Assembly: GCF_003946345.1 (NCBI RefSeq)
Contig: NZ_RHNY01000006.1
Coordinates: forward strand, 103,028-167,027
Length of the DNA stretch: 64,000 nt
Source of the DNA: Levilactobacillus tongjiangensis
GTDB lineage: Bacteria; Bacillota; Bacilli; Lactobacillales; Lactobacillaceae
Direction of reading: 5' to 3'
In this document: one piece after another, positions 9,854 through 16,212 of the stretch
How the letters are laid out: each line of letters opens with the position of its first letter
Numbering within the stretch: position 1 is the stretch's first letter
Notes under the pieces: generated by a model
Seen by the model: the letters and a program-made list of their open reading frames with translations, nothing else
Told to the model about the DNA's origin: nothing
The model's database searches: none
Position numbers and translations under genes: made by a program

Positions 9854-11032
9854 ATGCAACTTTCACAACGTGCATTAGCCGTCAAGCCATCGGCAACGTT
9901 AAAGACGTCGCAACAGGCGCAGGAGCTACAGGCACAGGGAATTGATGTTATCAACTTAGGATTGGGTCAACCGGACTTTGATACGCCGACCAGCATTAAA
10001 GAGGCCGCGGTCACGGCGATTCGGGCCAACGAAGTGGATAGTTATACGGCAACGGCGGGGATTCTGCCACTGCGTCAGGCGATTGCAGATTCTTTAGCAA
10101 CCAAGCAGGGCGTACAGGTGTTGCCGAATCAGGTCGTGGTCACGACGGGCGCTAAAATGGCGCTCTACACCTTGTTCCAAGTTATCCTGAATCCTGGGGA
10201 TGACGTGTTGTTGCCAGCACCATACTGGGTCAGTTACAGTGAACAGGTGAAGCTGGCGGGTGGGCATCCAATCGAGGTTGCCCCGAGTGCTTCACTCAAG
10301 GTAACGCCAGAACAACTTGATGCCGCTGTCACCCCAACGACGCAGGCCATTGTGCTGAACTCGCCTCAGAATCCGAGTGGTATCGTCTATTCTAAGGCCG
10401 AGCTACAAGCGATTGGGGATTGGGCGGTTCGTCACGACCTGCTCGTGGTTGCCGATGAAATATACGGCGATCTGGTCTATGACGAACAGGCACCAGCACC
10501 GTCGATGTTGACCTTGGGTACCGAAGTGGCCGAACACACCGTCTTGGTCAACGGCGTTTCTAAGACGTACGCGATGACCGGTTGGCGGATTGGTTACACG
10601 GTAGCCAACCAACAGATTACGACGGCGATGAAGAACGTGTTGTCCCACATGACGGGTAACGCCGCAGCGGTCAGTCAGGCGGCGGCCCTAGCAGCCTTAA
10701 CTGGTGATCAAACGCCAGTGGGGCAAATGAACGCAGCCTTTAAGCAGCGACTCGATTTGGTCTACCCATTGTTGGCGGCCATTCCAGGTTTTAGCCTGCC
10801 ACAGAAGCCGCAGGGGGCGTTTTACCTCTTTCCAGATGTCAGTGAAGCAATGGCTATGAAGGGCTTCCAGACGACCGATGAGTTTGTGTCGGCAGTCTTA
10901 AATGTGGCGCACGTAGCCGTGGTCACCGGGGAAGCGTTTGGCCTGCCCCAACACATTCGGTTGAGCTACGCCACCGACTCGGAGAAACTCCGGACGGCAA
11001 TGGCACGACTAAGCCAATTTATGGAAACATAA
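9854..11032 (+). CDS. aspB: Aspartate aminotransferase (class I PLP-dependent)
   Basis: A 392-residue fold-type I aminotransferase that exchanges amino groups between aspartate/2-oxoglutarate and oxaloacetate/glutamate. Visible motifs are LGQPDFDTP near the N-terminus, NSPQNPSG (about 170), the aspartate that contacts PLP in ADEIYGDLVYD (about 200) and the Schiff-base lysine in NGVSKTYAMTGWRIGY (about 235). AGGAGG at 9841 fixes the ATG at 9854. The gene starts 22 bp after ypmB and is followed by a strong terminator. In many relatives asnS comes next; here it is absent. Confidence 0.93.
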   Translation: MQLSQRALAVKPSATLKTSQQAQELQAQGIDVINLGLGQPDFDTPTSIKEAAVTAIRANEVDSYTATAGILPLRQAIADSLATKQGVQVLPNQVVVTTGAKMALYTLFQVILNPGDDVLLPAPYWVSYSEQVKLAGGHPIEVAPSASLKVTPEQLDAAVTPTTQAIVLNSPQNPSGIVYSKAELQAIGDWAVRHDLLVVADEIYGDLVYDEQAPAPSMLTLGTEVAEHTVLVNGVSKTYAMTGWRIGYTVANQQITTAMKNVLSHMTGNAAAVSQAAALAALTGDQTPVGQMNAAFKQRLDLVYPLLAAIPGFSLPQKPQGAFYLFPDVSEAMAMKGFQTTDEFVSAVLNVAHVAVVTGEAFGLPQHIRLSYATDSEKLRTAMARLSQFMET

Positions 11033-11050
11033 TTAAATGAGTTTTAGGGA

Positions 11051-11083
11051 GAGACTGGGGAAAAACTCCCAGTCTCGTTTTTT
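11051..11083 (+). terminator. Intrinsic terminator after aspB
   Basis: A perfect 9-bp stem GAGACTGGG / CCCAGTCTC with an 8-base loop is followed by GTTTTTTC. It separates aspB from dnaD. Confidence 0.9.
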
Positions 11084-11124
11084 CTCTAAGGCTGGAAACC
11101 CTTTTGAGGAGGATACGGAAGCTT

Positions 11125-11826
11125 ATGGATGAATTTATACAGCGGTACGTTGCGGCTGGTCAGACCAGCTTAGCGAATTACCTGCTCGACCACTTTAGAG
11201 AAGTGGGGATGACCACCGACCAGCTCTTGATCTACCTGCAATTGCGCCGCTACATGGACCAGGGCACGTCACTGCCCGATGCGGACGAGATTGCGGCCCA
11301 CCTGGGCTGGGATAAGCAGCGGGTCTACCAGCTGTTACATGAGATGATCAGTCATAAATTAATGACGATTACGACCGTGACCGATAGTCAGGGACAGAAG
11401 CAAGATGCCTACGATTTCCGCTTGTTGACGGAGCGGTTGAGTCAGCTCGCCGTTCAGGAAACGCATCAAGAAGTGAAGCAAGCGGCGACCAATGAACGGT
11501 CCACAGTTTTCAACGCCATTGAGCGGGAATTTGGCCGGCCCTTGTCACCCCTGGAGATGGAAAGTATTAGTGACTGGTTAGACAAGGACAACTATAAGCC
11601 AGAGTTGATTCAGTTGGCCTTAAAGGAGGCTGTGTTGAGTCAGGCGTACAGCTTGAAGTACATGGATCGCATCCTGTTGAGCTGGGAGAAGAAGCACCTG
11701 ACCACGGCCGTGCAGGTTCAAAAGGAACGGGAACGCCAAGAACCGCGGCACGCGGCTAAGCCAACCAATCAACCGGGTGGCAGTGATATTCCAGATGTTC
11801 CCATCTTTAAGCTAACGGACAACTAG
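11125..11826 (+). CDS. dnaD: DNA replication initiation / primosome protein DnaD
   Basis: A 233-residue protein with an N-terminal winged-helix domain (about 1-100) and the C-terminal DnaB/DnaD domain (GRPLSPLEMESISDWLD..AVLSQAYSLKYMDRIL, about 135-195), which ends in the YxxxIL-type helix. It remodels DNA at oriC and in PriA-dependent restart. ATG 11125 is chosen because GAGGAGG stands 12 bases upstream; the in-frame extension to 11104 would bury that site. nth, usually adjacent, is missing here. Confidence 0.92.
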   Translation: MDEFIQRYVAAGQTSLANYLLDHFREVGMTTDQLLIYLQLRRYMDQGTSLPDADEIAAHLGWDKQRVYQLLHEMISHKLMTITTVTDSQGQKQDAYDFRLLTERLSQLAVQETHQEVKQAATNERSTVFNAIEREFGRPLSPLEMESISDWLDKDNYKPELIQLALKEAVLSQAYSLKYMDRILLSWEKKHLTTAVQVQKERERQEPRHAAKPTNQPGGSDIPDVPIFKLTDN

Positions 11827-11860
11827 GGTTAACCTGTAATTTATGGTGGAAGCTGTCGTT

Positions 11861-12029
11861 CTCCGGTGGTCAGAGGCGGTGCCTGCTGTGGGGACGCTTC
11901 AGCCGAAAGGCGGGCCTCCCGCTCGTTTTGAAGCCAGGAAGTTCACCTGTCTTCAAAAGCGCCATGGCCTAAGCTAGAAAATCACTAGCTAACGCCATTT
12001 TCACAGCTGGCACCACCTCTTTGGCCTGA
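11861..12029 (+). repeat. L-module of the structured repeat family, abutting a composite copy
   Basis: About 169 bp. The left end is CTCCGGTGGTCAGAGGCGG; the right end CACCACCTCTTTGGCC is its imperfect inverse. Inside are GCTGTGGGGACGCTTCAGCC, the CGGGC..GCTCG hairpin, a hairpin TTTTGAAG..CTTCAAAA with inner CAGG/CCTG, and a hairpin AGCTAG..CTAGCT followed by AACGCC. The outer pair T-A of the GAAG stem replaces C-G of other copies, a compensatory change. An R-module starts directly at its right border. Confidence 0.85.
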
Positions 12030-12470
12030 CTTTCGCCTTACCGGCCGCCAGATATGGGCTGGAACGGTGCGGACACAACTTGAAGCCTCGAAAGTGCCGA
12101 GTCTCCAAGCTTGGTCTTCTGCTAAGCCAGTAGGGAAAACACCTACTGACAAAGTAGAACGACGCGCCTGAGCCCATATCTGGCGGCCTCTCGGCTTATA
12201 CAGTATTTTAATAATCGAGTAGTATCGGCTAGCCCCTGTGAGTGGTATGAGTAGATATTTCAGTATCGCTTGGAATAGGTTAAAACGCAATCAGAGCTGG
12301 AGGTGGCTAGGGAGGAGCCGGCCGTGAAGGTGGTGTTAACTGGTGTTTTGTGCCAGTTTACAGCACGGGCGACTTTGAAGACACGGGTTTTGCGTGGCTT
12401 CAAATCGAGCGAGAAGCCCGTTCTTTGGCTGAAGCGTCCCCACAGCAGGGGACCTCCCTGGCTGCCGGAG
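12030..12470 (-). repeat. Composite repeat (L-linker-R), reverse orientation
   Basis: Reading the minus strand, there is an L-module (12470-12299) with CTCCGGCAGCCAGGGAGG at its left end, a linker of about 103 bp (12298-12196) starting CTCTGATTGCGTTTTA, and an R-module (12195-12030) ending in CGGTAAGGCGAAAG. The R-module has an 18-bp perfect terminal inverted repeat GGCCGCCAGATATGGGCT / AGCCCATATCTGGCGGCC and an inner hairpin CTTGAAG..CTCCAAG with CTCG/CGAG. The same arrangement recurs at 25.05-25.5 kb and 41.8-42.1 kb. There is no coding capacity beyond chance. Confidence 0.85.
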
Positions 12471-12523
12471 TGCGGTCCACGTACACTATCAATATACAAA
12501 CTAAATACAAACTAATTCTATGA

Positions 12524-12557
12524 AAAAACGCTAGAAGCAGCCGTTTCTAGCGTTTTT
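12524..12557 (-). terminator. Intrinsic terminator of the merR gene
   Basis: A perfect stem AAAAACGCTAGAA / TTCTAGCGTTTTT (13 bp), with a T-run on both strands, lies 18 bp past the stop of the minus-strand regulator. Confidence 0.88.
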
Positions 12558-12575
12558 ACGTCGATAGTTAGTAAT

Positions 12576-13385
12576 TTACTGTACCTGATACTGTAACCGC
12601 ACCAGTTTGGACGCACCCTTACTGGTAAAGTTTTCACCGAGATTCATCTGCCACATTTGATCAGTGATCTGCAGGTGATGGTCGTCGATGTATTCAGCGA
12701 GAATCTGTAGCGCAATACAGATGTTCTTGGTGTCGTTGGTGGTGTCGATTGAAACGAACTGGCCCGCTGGCTTTTTGATCAAGGGCAGGTCACCGGTGTT
12801 GGTTCGTGCGGAGACTGCCTTCAAAATACAAAATGAAGCAGTGGGGTACCCGTTAGCACTACTATCGGGTAACTGGGTCAAGAAGCCTGAGTCACGTTGA
12901 TTCACGAGATTGATTTTTCCCAGTTGTTCGTAGAAGTCGGTATAAATTTCGGCAATTTCTTCCTCGGTGCAGGCGACCGATTGGCGGGACCGGCAAAACA
13001 GGCTCGCTTGACCCGTGACGATTTTAGGCAGATTCTTGGTGGGGACTGCGGTCGTTTCGGGTTGTTTGAACCGAGTTGTGAGGGTCTCCTTCAGTAGGGT
13101 CAAATTATCGAGTTGGTCGTTGATTTCGGCCAAGATGCTTTGTAAGTCAGTGTCCAGTGAGTCGCCGTTGGTTGTGTCGGTTAACGCTTTGATTTGGGCA
13201 ATGGGGAGTCCCAGTCGCCGTAACTGGAGAATAAAGGTTAATTTATACAACTGGTCGTAGTCGTAGTAGCGGTAACCGTTGTCCGCGACTTTTTTAGGCT
13301 TGAAGAGATTTTTTTCATCGTAGAACAGGAGTGTTCGCCGGGTGGTCCCGGATAATTTGGCAAAATTTTGAATCGTTAGCATCAA
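12576..13385 (-). CDS. MerR-family transcriptional regulator
   Basis: A 269-residue regulator. Residues 1-75 form a MerR winged helix (SGTTRRTLLFYDEKNLF, then GYRYYDYDQLYKL and LRRLGLPIAQIKAL). A coiled-coil dimer helix spans about 85-105. The roughly 150-residue C-terminal part resembles a GyrI-like effector-binding domain, so a small hydrophobic or cationic ligand is likely; the ligand itself is not recognisable. It is divergent from the oxidoreductase at 13478, with a MerR-type promoter between them, so that gene is the likely target. Confidence 0.87.
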   Translation of the reverse strand: MMLTIQNFAKLSGTTRRTLLFYDEKNLFKPKKVADNGYRYYDYDQLYKLTFILQLRRLGLPIAQIKALTDTTNGDSLDTDLQSILAEINDQLDNLTLLKETLTTRFKQPETTAVPTKNLPKIVTGQASLFCRSRQSVACTEEEIAEIYTDFYEQLGKINLVNQRDSGFLTQLPDSSANGYPTASFCILKAVSARTNTGDLPLIKKPAGQFVSIDTTNDTKNICIALQILAEYIDDHHLQITDQMWQMNLGENFTSKGASKLVRLQYQVQ

Positions 13386-13401
13386 ATTCCCCTCTCATGG
13401 C

Positions 13402-13432
13402 TTGACTGTTCCGTTACGTTATACTTTATACT
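13402..13432 (+). promoter_or_regulatory. MerR-type promoter with 19-bp spacer
   Basis: TTGACT (13402-13407) and TATACT (13427-13432) are separated by 19 bp instead of 17. Such a lengthened spacer is the hallmark of promoters activated by DNA distortion through MerR proteins. The site lies between the divergent MerR gene and the oxidoreductase and points at the latter. A second TATACT at 13420 is too close to the -35 box. Confidence 0.7.
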
Positions 13433-13477
13433 GATGCTGTTGATTAAGCAAATAGCTAAATGAGTGGAGGAAAAATA

Positions 13478-14422
13478 ATGCGAGCAATTGTGATTGATAA
13501 GCCGGGTGACACGAGCGTTTTGAAGATGGTGGACCGGCCAATTCCCCGGGCCGATGCGACGCATTCAGTCATGCGGATTCATGCGTTTGGCGTGCACCGT
13601 TATGAAGTGTTGACGCGGGCCGGAGGGTCCCCCGCAGTCAAGTTCCCTCGTGTGATTGGGGTCGAAGCGGTTGGTGAAGTGACTGAGCCCGCTACGAACA
13701 GCCAGTTAAAGGTTGGTCAGAAGGTCATGACGATGATGGGTGGCTTTGGCCGCGAAGTCGACGGGAGTTACCAAGAGTTTGCGCTGGTCGCTGATGAAAA
13801 TCTGTATCCGGTAGACTATGACGGCGATTGGATCACGTTGGCCCAGTATCCCGAAAACTTTTACACGGCCATTGGTGCCCTGAAGTCGCTCTCACTGACG
13901 GCGGGCCAAACGTTGCTGGTCCGTGGCGGTACTAGTGCCGTGGGGCTAGCTGCCATTAAACTGGCTAAAGCGTTTGGCCTGAAAGTAACCGCCACCACGC
14001 GGCGGAAGGCCATGTTGTCTGAACTGATTGAAAATGGGGCGGACGATGCTGTCTTGGATACCGACAACAGTTTAGTGACCGACCAGAGTTTTGACGGGAT
14101 CATCGACATGGTGGGCACCGTCACTCTGGCCAATTCCGTTACACACTTGAACCAGGGCGGTGCGGTCTGCCTAATTGGGTTGTTGGCCGGTGAGTGGATC
14201 GTAGAGAACTTCAACCCATTCATCCTAGCGGGCAAGTCACTCACGGTGTTTGACACCACCGACGTTCAACAGGATCTGGTGGACGAGATTTTTAAATTGA
14301 TCAAGGCGAATGACTTACAGATTCCAATTGCCAAGGTCTTCAAACTGGCCGACATTCAGGCTGCTCACAAATACGTGATGGAAAGCCGGGAGTTGGGGCA
14401 GGTTATCGTTGATAACGACTAA
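13478..14422 (+). CDS. Zinc-independent MDR-family NADPH:quinone reductase-like oxidoreductase
   Basis: A 314-residue medium-chain dehydrogenase/reductase. The GroES-like N-terminal domain holds VIGVEAVGEV and the Rossmann domain has VRGGTSAVGLAAIKLAKAFG (about residues 145-164). The cysteines of zinc alcohol dehydrogenases are absent, which fits the QOR subfamily. It probably reduces quinones or reactive alkenes with NADPH. ATG 13478 follows GTGGAGGAAA; the upstream in-frame ATG at 13460 would contain that ribosome binding site. It is probably induced through the divergent MerR regulator. Confidence 0.87.
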   Translation: MRAIVIDKPGDTSVLKMVDRPIPRADATHSVMRIHAFGVHRYEVLTRAGGSPAVKFPRVIGVEAVGEVTEPATNSQLKVGQKVMTMMGGFGREVDGSYQEFALVADENLYPVDYDGDWITLAQYPENFYTAIGALKSLSLTAGQTLLVRGGTSAVGLAAIKLAKAFGLKVTATTRRKAMLSELIENGADDAVLDTDNSLVTDQSFDGIIDMVGTVTLANSVTHLNQGGAVCLIGLLAGEWIVENFNPFILAGKSLTVFDTTDVQQDLVDEIFKLIKANDLQIPIAKVFKLADIQAAHKYVMESRELGQVIVDND

Positions 14423-14509
14423 GACGACTTAACGGTTATAGTGAAGTAAAGAGCGTCAAATTAACTGCCTGCTGGCGTACGTTTCAGGAATGTCAGCTGA
14501 GCAGTAAGC

Positions 14510-14541
14510 AAAGGACTGGGAGAATCTTCCAGTCCTTTTTT
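14510..14541 (+). terminator. Intrinsic terminator after the oxidoreductase
   Basis: A stem AAAGGACTGG / CCAGTCCTTT with a 9-base loop runs into TTTTTT. Confidence 0.88.
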
Positions 14542-14654
14542 AGTGCCAACTTTTTAAGGTGACTGTTCCAAGGCAATGTTAGCACTGAGCCACACCGTTA
14601 CGGCGTAGTAAAATCAGAGTTAAGCTTAGTGATGGCTTGAAGGGGAGTCCTAGC

Positions 14655-14723
14655 GTGGTTGATAAGCGGAGACTTAAATACTTTATGAGCGGTTTGATGA
14701 TACTGGTGGTAGGGTTGGCTTGA
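14655..14723 (+). pseudogene. 5' fragment of a membrane protein gene (YczE/YitT-like N-terminus)
   Basis: GTG 14655, preceded by AGGGGAG, opens 22 codons that read like the start of a multi-spanning membrane protein (KRRLKYFMSGLMILVVGLA) and then meet TGA. The basic start followed by a helix resembles YczE-type proteins. No continuation is recognised in the next 250 bp, so this is a remnant or a very small membrane peptide. Confidence is low. Confidence 0.25.
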
Positions 14724-14873
14724 CGAGAATTATGACGGGCGAGCTGCATCTAAAGGATGTTTTGTTATTTGCCGTGCTTATCGCAGGACTGCGAAAGCCT
14801 TCAGCTAACCAGGGGTCCTAGGTCGGATTTCAACCGCGTTTAGAGTGGTAATTGATTGTGAATGTAATAAGGC

Positions 14874-14914
14874 GGGTCTGTAAGATTGTGTCTGGATGAC
14901 AATCTTACGGACCC
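14874..14914. other. Long inverted repeat upstream of the secreted protein gene
   Basis: A 16-bp stem GGGTCTGTAAGATTGT / ACAATCTTACGGACCC with one G.T pair and a 9-base loop. No T-run follows, so it may be a terminator remnant or a regulatory hairpin. The rest of 14542-14997 holds only the short gene fragment. Confidence 0.5.
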
Positions 14915-14997
14915 GTTGGCAGTTGCTAAGTATTGTAATCTAAATATTTTCTCACTATAATGGTACTTATCCTACATAAAGAAAAGAGTGAATTATT

Positions 14998-15987
14998 TTG
15001 AAGTCTAAAGCTGCAAAGTTGGCCATCGTAGCGACCTTAAGCCTAGGTCTCGGAATTAGTGTTTTAAGTGATCCAATTACATATGATGGTACTAACGTGA
15101 CCGTCGCACAAGCCAGCAAGAAGAATAAAGTTCTTCGCTATAAGAAGTTAGCTAAGAAGGCTGTTCATGTTTCTAAAGGAAATATGTATTCATCAGCTAA
15201 GCTCAGTAAGATTTCTCACAAGGCTAAGAATTATAAGCACACCACCTTTTATCGGACTAAGCAAGCTAAGGTTGTTAAGGCTAATAAGAAGACTGCTGTT
15301 TATAACTATATCAAATCAAGCAATGGTAAGACGAAGGGCTGGATTTGGCATGGTTATGTGAAGAATGGCAAGGCTCCAAAGGCTAAGACGAAGACGAACA
15401 AGGCTGTAGCCACAAGTGCTAAGTCTAAGTTAAGCTCATCTGTGAGCTCAAGCAATAAGATTAGTAAGAGCAAGTTGAAGAGCATGAGTAAAGGCTTTGA
15501 AACAGGACACAATATTAAGACTATGAATGATTGGTTAATAAAACCTGGTAAAAAAGGTTCCGGTTCTTTAACGAACTCTAAGGGATACCTAATCCCGGCT
15601 AAAGGCACTAAGCTCAATATGTTAGATGACACATCATATGTCGCAACTTTAAGTAACGGACATCGCTTATCAGGAATGACAAGTCATCCTAAATACGCGC
15701 TTGAAGTTATGCCTGGAATGCATTCCAATAGCGAAACGTTTACTAATAAGTCTAAGCACTGGAAGCTTTATTTTATCAGTGGTAATGGCGAAAACGGCAA
15801 AAAACTTGAAGCGGAACCACATGCGGGGTATAAGCCTATTAGCCACATGAATCCACAACTTCAAAATGGATTTGGGCAACTTGGGATCAATATTAATTCA
15901 GATCCAGATTCTGTTCTTTACAATTGGGCAAATAAGACTCTTTTAATTAATAAGGTAGCAGCTGAAAGTGGTTTATTCTTTAAGTAG
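14998..15987 (+). CDS. Secreted Lys/Ser-rich protein of unknown function
   Basis: A 329-residue protein starting at TTG 14998 (AAGAG upstream). The N-terminal signal peptide is KLAIVATLSLGLGISVL, with a likely cleavage after AQA near residue 38. Residues about 40-120 are very basic (many KK and YK) and resemble the SH3-like repeats of lactobacillar surface proteins, with a WIWHGYVKNG segment near 113-122. A Ser/Lys linker (about 125-165) leads to a domain of about 160 residues that I do not recognise. No anchor motif is seen, so binding to anionic wall polymers by charge is only an inference. It is clearly more AT-rich than its neighbours, which suggests acquisition. Confidence 0.8.
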   Translation: MKSKAAKLAIVATLSLGLGISVLSDPITYDGTNVTVAQASKKNKVLRYKKLAKKAVHVSKGNMYSSAKLSKISHKAKNYKHTTFYRTKQAKVVKANKKTAVYNYIKSSNGKTKGWIWHGYVKNGKAPKAKTKTNKAVATSAKSKLSSSVSSSNKISKSKLKSMSKGFETGHNIKTMNDWLIKPGKKGSGSLTNSKGYLIPAKGTKLNMLDDTSYVATLSNGHRLSGMTSHPKYALEVMPGMHSNSETFTNKSKHWKLYFISGNGENGKKLEAEPHAGYKPISHMNPQLQNGFGQLGININSDPDSVLYNWANKTLLINKVAAESGLFFK

Positions 15988-15998
15988 TATTTATAAAA

Positions 15999-16026
15999 AC
16001 ATGATATTTATTTCGTGTCTTTTTTT
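15999..16026 (+). terminator. Intrinsic terminator of the secreted protein gene
   Basis: A short stem ACATGA / TCGTGT with one G.T pair is followed by CTTTTTTT. Confidence 0.7.
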
Positions 16027-16148
16027 GTTATACGTAATATAATCGCTGACATATTATTTGATACTCCATTATCATTTTTAATTGTAGGCGTTACCTTTTA
16101 TGTGACAAATTCACAATTAAAGTGCAACAACAGATATTTCAGACCATA

Positions 16149-16198
16149 AAAAACTCCCGTAAATCTACGCGCTAAGCGCAAGACTTACGGGAGTTTTT
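16149..16198 (-). terminator. Intrinsic terminator of ponA-recU
   Basis: A 14-bp stem AAAAACTCCCGTAA / TTACGGGAGTTTTT with a 22-base loop that holds a second small hairpin (GCGC..GCGC). It ends 15 bp from the ponA stop. Confidence 0.88.
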
Positions 16199-16212
16199 AG
16201 CATCCCCAGAGA

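Noticed and set aside
11861..12470. Insertion sequence or prophage remnant as explanation of the repeats
   Set aside because: No transposase, integrase or phage gene fragment is visible in or beside any copy.
12303..12515. Open frames inside the repeat modules (also near 19.35, 25.06, 35.06 and 41.93 kb)
   Set aside because: They follow the palindromic repeat sequence, lack ribosome binding sites and differ between copies, so they are not genes.
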